Source: Solidesulfovibrio sp.
GTDB taxonomy: Bacteria > Desulfobacterota > Desulfovibrionia > Desulfovibrionales > Desulfovibrionaceae
Reading direction: 5' to 3'
Assembly (NCBI RefSeq): GCF_038562415.1
Contig: NZ_JBCFBA010000012.1
Span: 62,001 to 126,000 of the forward strand
Length of the DNA: 64,000 nt
Within the stretch, counting starts at the first letter, position 1; the number at the start of each line of letters is the position of its first letter. The position numbers and the translations under genes are program-made. The notes beneath the pieces are model-generated. The model was given only the letters and a program-made list of their open reading frames with translations, searched no databases and had not been told where the DNA came from. Positions 46,124 through 56,711 of this stretch are shown one piece after another.

Positions 46124-47206
46124 ATGATCATCAGCAGAACGCCGTACCGGATCTCGTTTTTCGGCGGGGGCACGGATTACCCGGCCTGGTACCGCAGACA
46201 CGGCGGCCAGGTGCTTTCCGCCACCATCGACAAGTATTGCTACATCACCTTGCGCTATCTGCCGCCGTTTTTCGAACACAAGATCCGGGTGGTCTACTCC
46301 AGGATCGAATCCGTCACCGGCATCGACGAGATCAAGCACCCGGCCGTGCGCGAGGTGCTGCGCCACATGCGCTTCGACCGGGGTCTGGAAATCCACCATG
46401 ACGGCGACCTGCCGGCCCGAAGCGGCATGGGGTCGAGCTCCACCTTCACCGTGGGCCTGCTCAACGCCCTCTACGCCCTCAAGGGGAGCCTGCGCAGCAA
46501 GCGCCAACTGGCCGAGGAGAGCATCCACATCGAGCAGGAGATGATCGGCGAGACCGTGGGCTCCCAGGACCAGACCGCCGCCGCCTTCGGCGGCCTCAAC
46601 CACATCGTTTTCCACCGCAGCGGCGACATCGAGGTGCGCCCCGTCATCGTAAGCCGCGAGCGCCGCCAGGAACTGTCCGACCACCTGATGCTCTTTTACA
46701 CCGGCATCACCCGCACGGCCTCGGACGTGGCCCAAAGCTACGTCGCCGGCATCTGCGACAAGCACGAGCTGCTGTGCCGCATGGGGGCCATGGTCGAGCA
46801 GGGGGTGGACATCCTGCAGGGCGACCGCTGCATCTGCCATTTCGGCGAACTCCTCGACGCCGCCTGGGCGGCCAAGCGCTGCCTGGGGGGCAAGGTCAGC
46901 AACCCGGTGGTCGACGGCCTCGTTGCGCGGGCCAAGGCCGGCGGCGCCATCGGCGGCAAGATCGCCGGCGCCGGCGGTGGCGGCTTCCTGCTGCTGTTCG
47001 TGCCGCCCTCGGCCCAAAAACGGGTCCGCGAAGCCCTGGGCGAGCTGCTCCACGTGCCCTTTTCCCTGGCCGCCGACGGCAGCCAGATCATCTTCTACGA
47101 TCCGGTGGTGGACGACTTCCGCGACATCGAGGACGAACGGTCCCGGCGCGACATCCAATGCCTGCGCGAACTGGCCAGGCTCAAGGCCGACGGGGAACCC
47201 GCGTGA
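46124..47206 (+). CDS. GHMP sugar kinase, HddA-like
   Basis: 360 residues; AGGAG is 5 nt upstream of ATG 46124. Its N-terminus ISRTPYRISFFGGGTDYPAW is the sugar-kinase signature of D-glycero-D-manno-heptose 7-phosphate kinase (HddA) and LmbP. The ATP loop is PARSGMGSSSTFTVG, and GGKIAGAGGGGFLLLF is the third GHMP motif. It phosphorylates C1 of a heptose-7-phosphate or related sugar; together with the nucleotidyltransferase at 41551 it would provide an NDP-heptose. Its TGA overlaps the GTG of the E1-alpha gene, so the two are coupled. Confidence 0.92.
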   Translation: MIISRTPYRISFFGGGTDYPAWYRRHGGQVLSATIDKYCYITLRYLPPFFEHKIRVVYSRIESVTGIDEIKHPAVREVLRHMRFDRGLEIHHDGDLPARSGMGSSSTFTVGLLNALYALKGSLRSKRQLAEESIHIEQEMIGETVGSQDQTAAAFGGLNHIVFHRSGDIEVRPVIVSRERRQELSDHLMLFYTGITRTASDVAQSYVAGICDKHELLCRMGAMVEQGVDILQGDRCICHFGELLDAAWAAKRCLGGKVSNPVVDGLVARAKAGGAIGGKIAGAGGGGFLLLFVPPSAQKRVREALGELLHVPFSLAADGSQIIFYDPVVDDFRDIEDERSRRDIQCLRELARLKADGEPA

Positions 47207-48168
47207 ACGACGTGAAACTCGCCCTGTACCGCGTGATGCTGCGCATCCGGCGCGTCCAGGAGCGCATCGAGGCCCGCTACCTCGAAGACCACATGAAAAC
47301 GCCGGTGCACCTGTGCATCGGCCAGGAAGCCATCGCCGCCGGGGTCTGCCTGGCGCTCGGGCCGGGCGACAGCGTCCAGAGCAACCACCGGGGCCACGGC
47401 CACTACCTGGCCAAGGGCGGCGACCTCAAGGCGCTCATTGCCGAACTGCACTGCAAGGCCGGCGGCTGTTCCGGCGGCTTCGGCGGCTCCATGCACCTGG
47501 TGGACACGGCGGTCGGGTTTTTGGGCAGCTCCTCCATTGTCGGCGGCGGCATCCCCATCGCCACGGGCATCGGCCTGGCCATGCGCCTGCGCCGGGCCGA
47601 CCGGGTCAGCGTGGTCTTTTTCGGCGACGGCGCGGCCGACGAGGGCGTGTTGTACGAAAGCCTCAATTTCGCCATGCTGCGCCGCCTGCCCGTGGTCTAC
47701 GTTCTGGAGGACAACCAGTGGGCGGTGTGTTCGCCCCGCCAGGGCCGGCAGTGCGGGGACAACGTGTTTTTGCGCGGGGCCGACCCGGACAGGCTGTTTG
47801 CGGCCCGCCTCGACGGCAACGACGCCGTGCTCGTCCATGCCGCCGCCCAAACCGCCGTGACCCGGGCCAGGTCCGGGGCCGGCCCGTCGTTGCTGGTCTG
47901 CGACACCTACCGCATCCTGGGGCATTCCGGCTGCAAGTCCCAGGACCCGGCCGGCTACCGCCAGGACAGTGAAATCGAGGACTGGGCGCGGCGCTGCCCG
48001 GTGGCCCGGCTGCGGCAGTCCCTCGTGGCCGAGGGGCTCCTGGCCCCGGCGGCCGAGGCCGCCCTGGAAGCGGCCATCGCCCGGGAAATCGACGAGGCCT
48101 TCGCCTTTGCCGCGGCCAGCCCCTTGCCCGACGCCGCCAACCTCTCCCGGCACCTTTTTTGCGAGTAG
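47203..48168 (+). CDS. ThDP-dependent dehydrogenase E1-alpha subunit
   Basis: 321 residues, GTG start at 47203 (GTGA overlap with the kinase). This is the alpha subunit of a two-chain pyruvate/acetoin dehydrogenase E1: HLCIGQEAIAAGV, NHRGHGHYLAKGGD, SMHLVDTAVGFLGSSSIVGGG, and the ThDP motif GDGAADEGVLYESLNFA ending at EDNQWAV. No E2 or E3 gene accompanies it, so a metabolic dehydrogenase complex is unlikely. In avilamycin biosynthesis the PDH-E1-like pair AviB1/AviB2 supplies a two-carbon branch to a sugar; a similar carboligase role is inferred here from the neighbours. Confidence 0.92.
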   Translation: MNDVKLALYRVMLRIRRVQERIEARYLEDHMKTPVHLCIGQEAIAAGVCLALGPGDSVQSNHRGHGHYLAKGGDLKALIAELHCKAGGCSGGFGGSMHLVDTAVGFLGSSSIVGGGIPIATGIGLAMRLRRADRVSVVFFGDGAADEGVLYESLNFAMLRRLPVVYVLEDNQWAVCSPRQGRQCGDNVFLRGADPDRLFAARLDGNDAVLVHAAAQTAVTRARSGAGPSLLVCDTYRILGHSGCKSQDPAGYRQDSEIEDWARRCPVARLRQSLVAEGLLAPAAEAALEAAIAREIDEAFAFAAASPLPDAANLSRHLFCE

Positions 48169-48171
48169 CCC

Positions 48172-49221
48172 ATGCCCTGGACCAAAATCAGACCCGATGC
48201 CGACGAACCCGATTACGGCCTGGACGCGGCTGGCCACGGCCGGCGCCTCGGCCATGCCGCCGCCCTGCGCGAGGCCCTGTCCCTGGCCCTGACCCTGGAC
48301 GAGCGCGTCTTCGTCATGGGCCAGGGCGTGGACGACCCGGGCGGCATGTTCGGCGCCACGCGCGGCTTGCACCAGCAGTTCGGCGGCGAGCGTGTCTTCG
48401 ACACGCCCCTGGCCGAGACGGCCCTGACCGGCGTGGCCGTGGGCGCGGCCCTTGCCGGCATGCGCCCGGTCTACCTGCACAACCGGCCGGATTTCCTCTT
48501 TCTGGCCCTGGACCAGCTAGCCAACCACGCGGCCAAGTGGCGCTTCATGTTCGGCGGCGCCGCCCCGCCCGTGCCCCTGGTCGTCTGGGCCTGCATCGGC
48601 CGGGGCTGGGGCTCGGCCGCCCAGCATTCCCAGGCCCTGCAGGGGATCTTCCAGCACATCCCGGGGCTCAAGCTGGTCATGCCCTCGACCTGCCACGACG
48701 CCAAGGGGCTGCTGCTGGCGGCGATCGGGGACGACAACCCGGTGGTGGTCATCGACCACCGCTTCAATTTCCGCAACAAGGGCCCGGTGCCCGAGGGGCC
48801 CTACTACGTGCCCCTGGGCCAGGGCGTGGTGCGCCGGCCCGGGCGGGACGTGACCGTGGCCGGGTTTTCCCACCTGGTCAACGACGCCTTTGTCGCGGCC
48901 GAGGAACTGGCCCGGGAGGAGGGCATCGAGGCCGAGGTCGTGGACCTGCGCACCATCCGCCCCCTGGACGAGGCCTTGCTGCTGGCCTCCCTGGCCCGGA
49001 CCGGCCGGCTGGTGGCCGTGGACACCGGCTGGAAGACTGGCGGCGTGGCTGCGGAACTGGCCGCCGTGGCCGTGGAGAAGGGGTTTGCCCACTTGCGGGC
49101 CCCGGTTGTCCGGGTGACCTGCCCGGACCTGCCCACCCCGGCCGGCTACAGCCTGGAAGCCGCCTATTACGTGGGCAAGCAACAGATCAAGGACGCCATC
49201 CGCCGCCTGGCCGCGTCCTGA
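48172..49221 (+). CDS. ThDP-dependent dehydrogenase E1-beta subunit
   Basis: 349 residues, 3 nt after the alpha subunit. It has the transketolase-like pyrimidine domain (ALREALSLALTLDERVFVMGQGVDD, DTPLAETALTGVAVGAAL with the catalytic Glu) and the C-terminal domain (VVDLRTIRPLDEALLLASLARTG, shown in parts). It forms the heterotetrameric E1 with the gene before it. The 50 nt to the next gene carry GAGAGGAAG, a good ribosome site for the dehydrase. Confidence 0.93.
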   Translation: MPWTKIRPDADEPDYGLDAAGHGRRLGHAAALREALSLALTLDERVFVMGQGVDDPGGMFGATRGLHQQFGGERVFDTPLAETALTGVAVGAALAGMRPVYLHNRPDFLFLALDQLANHAAKWRFMFGGAAPPVPLVVWACIGRGWGSAAQHSQALQGIFQHIPGLKLVMPSTCHDAKGLLLAAIGDDNPVVVIDHRFNFRNKGPVPEGPYYVPLGQGVVRRPGRDVTVAGFSHLVNDAFVAAEELAREEGIEAEVVDLRTIRPLDEALLLASLARTGRLVAVDTGWKTGGVAAELAAVAVEKGFAHLRAPVVRVTCPDLPTPAGYSLEAAYYVGKQQIKDAIRRLAAS

Positions 49222-49270
49222 GCCCCGCGACAGCCTGTGAAAACGGCCCCCCGGGCCGCGAGAGGAAGCC

Positions 49271-51456
<2,186 letters not shown>

Positions 51457-51468
51457 CGGCGCGACCGC

Positions 51469-52125
51469 TCAGGGCTGCCCGTCCATGGCCAGGGACTGTT
51501 CCTCGAAGAAGTCGTGGTAGCGCGGCTGGTAGGGGAGCAGTTCCCACCAGGGCGCGACGAGCGCCCGGGTCACGGTCAGGCCCAGCCGGGGCCGCAGGCC
51601 GTGGCTGATGGACACGCCGGCCCGGCGGTAGAGTTGGGGCATCTTCTGCCGGTCCAGGCCGGGATGGTCGAAGATTTGCGCCAGGCCCTCGCCCTGCTCC
51701 AGGTAGAGGTGAGGGTCGACGGTGTTGGCCAGCACCACCTCGTGGCAGTCGCCTTCCTCCAGCAGGCGGTCGAAAAGCCCTTCGACGGAGGCCGGCCGCA
51801 GCAGCAGATGGGCGGCGTCGACGGTCAGTTGCACGTTGCCCACGGAGCCGGCCGCCAGCTTGAGTTCCGCAGTCAGGCGCCCCTTGAAGTCCCCGGGCAA
51901 TTCCGGGCCGATCCGGCCGGCGGGCAAGCCGCCGGGCAGGCGCCGGTAGCCCGCCGCCTCGATGACCGGGGATACGGACTCGGCATTGGTGCACACGAAT
52001 CGCTGGTCCACGAAGGACAGCGCCGCCAGGCGGCCGAGCAGCCGCGCCAGCAGGGCGTCCGCCCGCCAGGTCAGCCATTCGTCGTGGCAGCACACGACCA
52101 TGACGCAGCACATGTCAACGGCCAC
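51469..52125 (-). CDS. Cytidylyltransferase-like protein lacking the nucleotide signature
   Basis: 218 residues, GTG 52125 with GGAGGA upstream. The C-terminal half (LLLRPASVEGLFDRLLE, VLANTVDPHLYLEQG, LDRQKMPQLYRRAGV) resembles CMP-acylneuraminate synthetases, but the N-terminal ARxGSxR CTP signature is missing. Possibly an inactive relative or a partner of the protein at 59322, which has the signature. It follows the giant gene at 52210 (84 nt gap) on the same strand. Confidence 0.55.
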   Translation of the reverse strand: MAVDMCCVMVVCCHDEWLTWRADALLARLLGRLAALSFVDQRFVCTNAESVSPVIEAAGYRRLPGGLPAGRIGPELPGDFKGRLTAELKLAAGSVGNVQLTVDAAHLLLRPASVEGLFDRLLEEGDCHEVVLANTVDPHLYLEQGEGLAQIFDHPGLDRQKMPQLYRRAGVSISHGLRPRLGLTVTRALVAPWWELLPYQPRYHDFFEEQSLAMDGQP

Positions 52126-52209
52126 GGCTTCCTCCCGTGCCGGAGGCCGACGCGGCCCCCGGGTGTAAACGCGTCCCTGTCGCCTCGAAGGCCCTGGCGG
52201 CCATGCCGG

Positions 52210-55200
52210 CTACGGTTTGCGGACCAGCAGCTGGATGCCGTGGTCCGTCAGTTCGCCGAAGGTGTAGGGCCAAAGCCGCGCCCGCCGCTTTTCCGGCAGC
52301 AGGTCCCGGCCCTCGTGGGACCGCTGGCTGCAAAGCACTTCCAGGCCGTGGCGCTCGACGACCGCGTCGAAGCCGAATTCCAGGGCCGTGAGCCCATTGA
52401 TATGATCCGGGCAGAGCATGCCCTTGATGTAGTGGCCGGCGCCGATGTGCAGCTCCGCTTCGATGGTCGCGGCCAGGCCGGTGCGGCCGGCGTATTCGAT
52501 CAGCTCGTCGGGCGTGTGCGTGAGGTGGGCCCAGGGCTCGCGGAAATAGGGCATGTGGTGGCCGAAGGGCGAGAAGTACAGGGGCGCCGTCTGCACGTAG
52601 CAGTAGCCGCCCGGCCGGGTCACCCGCAGCATTTCCTCGAAGGCCTTGTCCGGCTGCGGCACGTGCTCCATGACCGCGATGGAAAAGACGAGGTCGAAGG
52701 AGGCGTCGTCGAAGGGCAGGCGCTCGCACGAGGCCCGCGCCAGCTTCACGGCCGGCGATGTCGGCACCAGGTTGACCACGGCCGAGGTGTCGATGCCGCG
52801 CACCCTAGGCACGCCGAGCATGGCCACGAGCTCGCAGGCCAGCCCGTCGGAGCAGCCCACCTCCAGGGCCGAGGCGACGGCCTTCGGCCGGACGTGCCGG
52901 AACAGGGCGCACAGGTTGGCCTTGTTGTATTCCAGCCGCCGGGCGCATTCCCCGGAAAACGAGCGCCGGTTGCCCCGTTCGTCGAGCAGGATCACGTGGC
53001 CGCAGACCTGGGCGGCCAGGCGCTCGGCCAGGTTGTGTTCCCAGGTGTCGGGGTGGCGGGCGGGCAGCAGCACCGCGTCCAGCCCGCGCGCCGCGAATTC
53101 CCGGCGCCAGGCCTCGGTCACCCGGTTGACGTCGAAATCCGGATGCGTGCCGTCCCGGCAGGCCACCTCCAGGGTGTCGGCCCCGGCATAGGCCTGACGG
53201 TCGGCCGGCAGGTGCACGAGCAGCGCGCCCTCGCCGGCGGCGGCCCGAAACGGGGCCATGGCCGACGGCGGCAGGGTGCAAAAAAGGGCCAGGCGCGGCG
53301 GCTTGGCGGCCGCGCCCGAAGCCTGCCTGGCCGCGAAGGCGATGTCGTGGTGAATCTCCGACAGGGTGTAGGCCCGCAGGGCCTGGCGCACCCGGGGCGT
53401 GCCCTGGGCGAAATCCGCTTCGTCAAGCCCCGGGGCGGCGTAGTACATGTGGTGGAACTTGTAGATGGCCTGGCCCTTAAAGGGCTCGATAGGCTCGGGC
53501 CGCTCGCTGAACAGACAGCTGCGCGCCGCCTCCAGGGAGAAAAAGACCCCGCCCGGCACCACCGGCGCCAGGCCGTCGTGGAGGCTGTCCGGCACCTGGC
53601 CCGGGCAGGCCATGAAGCGGTTGTCGAAGGCGACGATGAAGCCCTGGGGGTGGGTTTCCGCCACCGTGCCCTGGCCGGGGGTCATGGGCCGGTGGGGGCC
53701 GGCCGCGTCCACGGCCGCGACCAGGGCCTCGTGGCTGGGCGCACGCAGGAGCCCCGGCCGGTTCATGCGCCGCAGGGAGCGGATGAACCGCGGCGCGTAG
53801 GCCTTGGGCACGGCCCAGAAGGCTTCCTCGAAAAAAAACGTGTTGTAGTCGCCGTGCTCCCCGGTGAAGACTTGGCGGCCGTAGAGGCTCGACAGGTAGG
53901 CCAGGGGCCAGCGGCCGTCTTCCAGGCCGTTGCCGATGCCGCCCCGGGCCTTCACGGCGTTCCAGACCCGGTCGATGAGGTACTGGTTCAGGGCGGGAAT
54001 GGGGGCCAGCTCCTCATAAACTGCTCTGGCCCGGCGGGAATAGGCCTCCCGGGTCTCGCCCGGCGCCATGGCCAGCAGGGGGTCGATGCGCCCAAGCAGC
54101 GCCCATTGCCGGCGAAGCGCCGGCTCGGCGGCGAAGGCCGTTTCGGCCAGGGCGTCGATGCGGCCGGTCTCGAACCATTTGGCGGCGAACACCCGGCGCT
54201 GCTCCTCCCATTGGCGCAGGTTCTCCTCCTGGCCGTAGGCCAGGGTGGCGCCGCCGATGTGGCACACCGGCACGGCCGGGGCCAGGGTCAGCCGGGCGCC
54301 GGATTCCCACACCCGCAGGCCGTAATCGAGGTCCAGGAAATATTTCGGCATGGTCTCGTCGAAGCGCAGCTGGCCGCAGCGCGCCCGGTCGACCAGAAAC
54401 ACGGCGCTGCTCATGGTCATGATGGGCGCGGGCGCGGCCGGGGGCGTGAACAGGTGGCCGTGATTGCCCGAGCGGTCCGGCCGGAAAAGGATGCCGGCGT
54501 AGGACACGTCGCCCTCGGCGTCGGTGAGCACCGGGCCGACCACGCCCGTGTCGCCCGTAAGGCCGCCGAGCAGCGCGTCCAGCCAGCCCGGGGCCACGAT
54601 GACGTCGTCGTCCATGAGCACCAGGTGGCGCGTGGCGCAGGCGTCCATGATGCGGTTCATGTCGGCGGCGTGGTTGAAGCGCGGGGAGAAGTTGTTGTCG
54701 AAAAGCACCAGCTCGTAGTTGGCCGTGTGGCGCTTGATGGCCTCCAGGCAGCGTGTGGGGACCTCCCGGCGGCTGTCGGCGCTCACCACGCCGATGGTCA
54801 CCCGGGTGTCGGCGCTTGTGGGCGGCGTGTCGCGGTGATGGATCTCGATGTAATCCGGGGTACGGATGCAGAAGGCGTCCTGCAGCGGTTCGAGCCTGGC
54901 CCGCAACTGGTCCGTTTTTTCGCGCTCCCGCCAGGCGCGGATATGGGCGGTCAGTTCCACGGCCTGCCGTTTGCGGCTGTCCAGGCTGGCCTCGAACAGG
55001 GCGATGTCCGGGCCGTGGATGTCGCCGTGCATGGCGTATTCGCGCCGGCCGTCCGGGGTGAGCACGTAATGCTCGTGCTCGAAGATCACATCGGGCAGGT
55101 AGATGGTCCGGGTTTCGCCGAGATAGGCGATCATGTTGAAAATGTTATAAATATGATCGTCGATGCGGTGGCGGTGGTAGCCCTCGGGGCAGATGCCGCC

Positions 55201-55629
55201 GACTTTCTCGCAAAAAAGCCGGGTCACGCAGGGGAAGGTGCACAGCCGTTCCCGGAAAAGCAGCTCGTTGACGTGCAGCAGGGCGATACCGTCGGGAAAC
55301 CGTCGGAATTCCGCGTCCATGCGCGTGTCCCAGCCGGGGGTGCGGGCCACCAGGTCGTCGTTGACCAGAAAGACGTACTCGCCCCGGCTGGCCAGGTAGC
55401 CGGCCTGGTTGAGCCGGCCCATGGGCTGGCCCGGGGCCACGTCCACGCGCCGCAGGGGGATGCCGCCGTGGGCATACCCCGCCATGCTCGCGTCGTCCGC
55501 GTCCACCACCAGCACCACTTCCACGGCCTCGGGCCGGTCGGTGGTCGCGGCCAGGCTGTCCAGGAAGCGGGTCAGCCGTTCGGGCCGGCCACGGGTGGGC
55601 AGGATCAGGGAAAAGCGTACGTTCGGCAC
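52210..55629 (-). CDS. Giant glycosyltransferase (two GT2-like domains) with C-terminal methyltransferase
   Basis: 1139 residues from GTG 55629 (GGAGGAA 7 nt upstream). Residues 1-190 form a GT2-like domain (FSLILPTRGRPERLTRFLDS, VFLVNDDLVA). Residues about 265-480 form a second GT2-like domain (VTIGVVSADSRREV, HLVLMDDDVIVAPGWL, DLDYGLRVWESG). A middle region carries the motif KFHHMYYAAP, shared with the B12 radical SAM protein at 56708. Residues 910-1040 are a class I methyltransferase (ALEVGCSDGLACEL, FDLVFSIAVMEHVPQPDKAFE). It probably adds two sugars and methylates the chain, perhaps to terminate it. It diverges from the 55881 operon across a 251-bp spacer. Confidence 0.86.
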   Translation of the reverse strand: MPNVRFSLILPTRGRPERLTRFLDSLAATTDRPEAVEVVLVVDADDASMAGYAHGGIPLRRVDVAPGQPMGRLNQAGYLASRGEYVFLVNDDLVARTPGWDTRMDAEFRRFPDGIALLHVNELLFRERLCTFPCVTRLFCEKVGGICPEGYHRHRIDDHIYNIFNMIAYLGETRTIYLPDVIFEHEHYVLTPDGRREYAMHGDIHGPDIALFEASLDSRKRQAVELTAHIRAWREREKTDQLRARLEPLQDAFCIRTPDYIEIHHRDTPPTSADTRVTIGVVSADSRREVPTRCLEAIKRHTANYELVLFDNNFSPRFNHAADMNRIMDACATRHLVLMDDDVIVAPGWLDALLGGLTGDTGVVGPVLTDAEGDVSYAGILFRPDRSGNHGHLFTPPAAPAPIMTMSSAVFLVDRARCGQLRFDETMPKYFLDLDYGLRVWESGARLTLAPAVPVCHIGGATLAYGQEENLRQWEEQRRVFAAKWFETGRIDALAETAFAAEPALRRQWALLGRIDPLLAMAPGETREAYSRRARAVYEELAPIPALNQYLIDRVWNAVKARGGIGNGLEDGRWPLAYLSSLYGRQVFTGEHGDYNTFFFEEAFWAVPKAYAPRFIRSLRRMNRPGLLRAPSHEALVAAVDAAGPHRPMTPGQGTVAETHPQGFIVAFDNRFMACPGQVPDSLHDGLAPVVPGGVFFSLEAARSCLFSERPEPIEPFKGQAIYKFHHMYYAAPGLDEADFAQGTPRVRQALRAYTLSEIHHDIAFAARQASGAAAKPPRLALFCTLPPSAMAPFRAAAGEGALLVHLPADRQAYAGADTLEVACRDGTHPDFDVNRVTEAWRREFAARGLDAVLLPARHPDTWEHNLAERLAAQVCGHVILLDERGNRRSFSGECARRLEYNKANLCALFRHVRPKAVASALEVGCSDGLACELVAMLGVPRVRGIDTSAVVNLVPTSPAVKLARASCERLPFDDASFDLVFSIAVMEHVPQPDKAFEEMLRVTRPGGYCYVQTAPLYFSPFGHHMPYFREPWAHLTHTPDELIEYAGRTGLAATIEAELHIGAGHYIKGMLCPDHINGLTALEFGFDAVVERHGLEVLCSQRSHEGRDLLPEKRRARLWPYTFGELTDHGIQLLVRKP

Positions 55630-55880
55630 GGGGGTATTCCTCCTCGGCGATGGCGACGGTGGCGGCCCGGGCCAAGGCCCGGGAAGCATGGGCAACCCGC
55701 CGGCAAAATAAGCAAAAACCGCGCCATGGGAAAGTGTCCGGCCCAAACCCCGCGGAAAAGCCTTCCGTCGCGGCCCGTTGCCGGGGCGGGCGATCCGCCT
55801 GGCCGGGTTTTTGCTTGGCGATTGGCCCAAGGCCCGGGCGTCCCCGCCGACGCCCCCGTTTTTCACCCCGCGAGGCCACA
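55630..55880. other. Divergent intergenic region
   Basis: 251 bp between the oppositely transcribed genes at 55629 and 55881; promoters for both directions should lie here. It is GC-rich with short GGCCCGGG palindromes, and no clear -35/-10 pair was recognised. Confidence 0.45.
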
Positions 55881-56711
55881 ATGGCCGGGAAACGTATGCG
55901 CACACCCCTCGTCTCCGTCGTCGTGCCCACCTACAACCAGGCCGAGCATGTCGGGGCCTGCCTGGACGCCCTGTGGTTCCAGGAATACGAGCCCTTGGAA
56001 ATCGTCGTGGTCAACGACGGAGCCACCGACGACACCGCCCGGGTGCTGGCCGACTACGCCCGGGGCCTGGCCGGGGACACCGCCTCCTACGCCGCCCGCT
56101 ACGAACCGGACACGGACGCCATCGCCCGCGTGACCCACGCCCGCTACCCGGCCCGGGGCCGGGCCATCACCTTCCTGTCGCACGGGCGAAACCGGGGGCT
56201 GGCCGCCGCGCTCAATACCGGCATCGCCGCCAGCACCGGGCGGTACTGCACCTACGTGCCCAGCGACGACCTGTGCTTTCCCCACATGATCGGAACGCTT
56301 GTCGGCGCCCTGGAAGAGGGGGGGGCGGATTTCGCCTATGCCGACATGTTCGTGCACGATGCCGGGGGCCGCATCCTGCGCCGCTTTTCCCTGCCGGACT
56401 ACTCCTTTGCCCGTTGCTTCGAGGACTGGTACCTGTGCGGCGTGGCCAAGCTCTACCGCCGGGAACTGCACGACCGCTTCGGCCTCTACGACGAGGCCTT
56501 GCTGGCCCACGACCATGCCCTGTTCCAGCGCTTCGCCCTGGGCGGGGCCGCCTTCGTCCATGTCCCCAAGGTGTTGATGACGTTGTTGGCCCACGAGGGC
56601 GACCGGGAACGGGACATCCACAGTACCGACAACTGGAACCGGCTGTTGCGCGAGTCGCGGGCCCTGGTGCTGGAAGCCCGCCGCGCCGCCGCCACGCGGG
56701 GGAGGTCATGA
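55881..56711 (+). CDS. GT2 family glycosyltransferase
   Basis: 276 residues. GAGG precedes ATG 55881. Classic GT2/GT-A: VSVVVPTYNQAEHVGACLDAL, VVVNDGATDD, GRNRGLAAALNTG, and YVPSDDLCFP as the metal-binding DD site. EALLAHDHALFQRF provides the likely catalytic acidic residues. Single domain, inverting mechanism expected. Its TGA overlaps the ATG of the radical SAM gene (ATGA). Confidence 0.92.
   Translation: MAGKRMRTPLVSVVVPTYNQAEHVGACLDALWFQEYEPLEIVVVNDGATDDTARVLADYARGLAGDTASYAARYEPDTDAIARVTHARYPARGRAITFLSHGRNRGLAAALNTGIAASTGRYCTYVPSDDLCFPHMIGTLVGALEEGGADFAYADMFVHDAGGRILRRFSLPDYSFARCFEDWYLCGVAKLYRRELHDRFGLYDEALLAHDHALFQRFALGGAAFVHVPKVLMTLLAHEGDRERDIHSTDNWNRLLRESRALVLEARRAAATRGRS

Noticed and set aside
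44254-47158. Long minus-strand open frames opposite the radical SAM and GHMP kinase genes
   Set aside because: Shadows of well-supported plus-strand genes with clear catalytic motifs.
51514-56133. Plus-strand open frame of more than 1500 codons, the longest in the window
   Set aside because: It is antisense to the 52210-55629 giant, rich in Gly, Gln, Val and Arg, and has no motif. It reflects the strong third-position GC bias of the real gene on the other strand.
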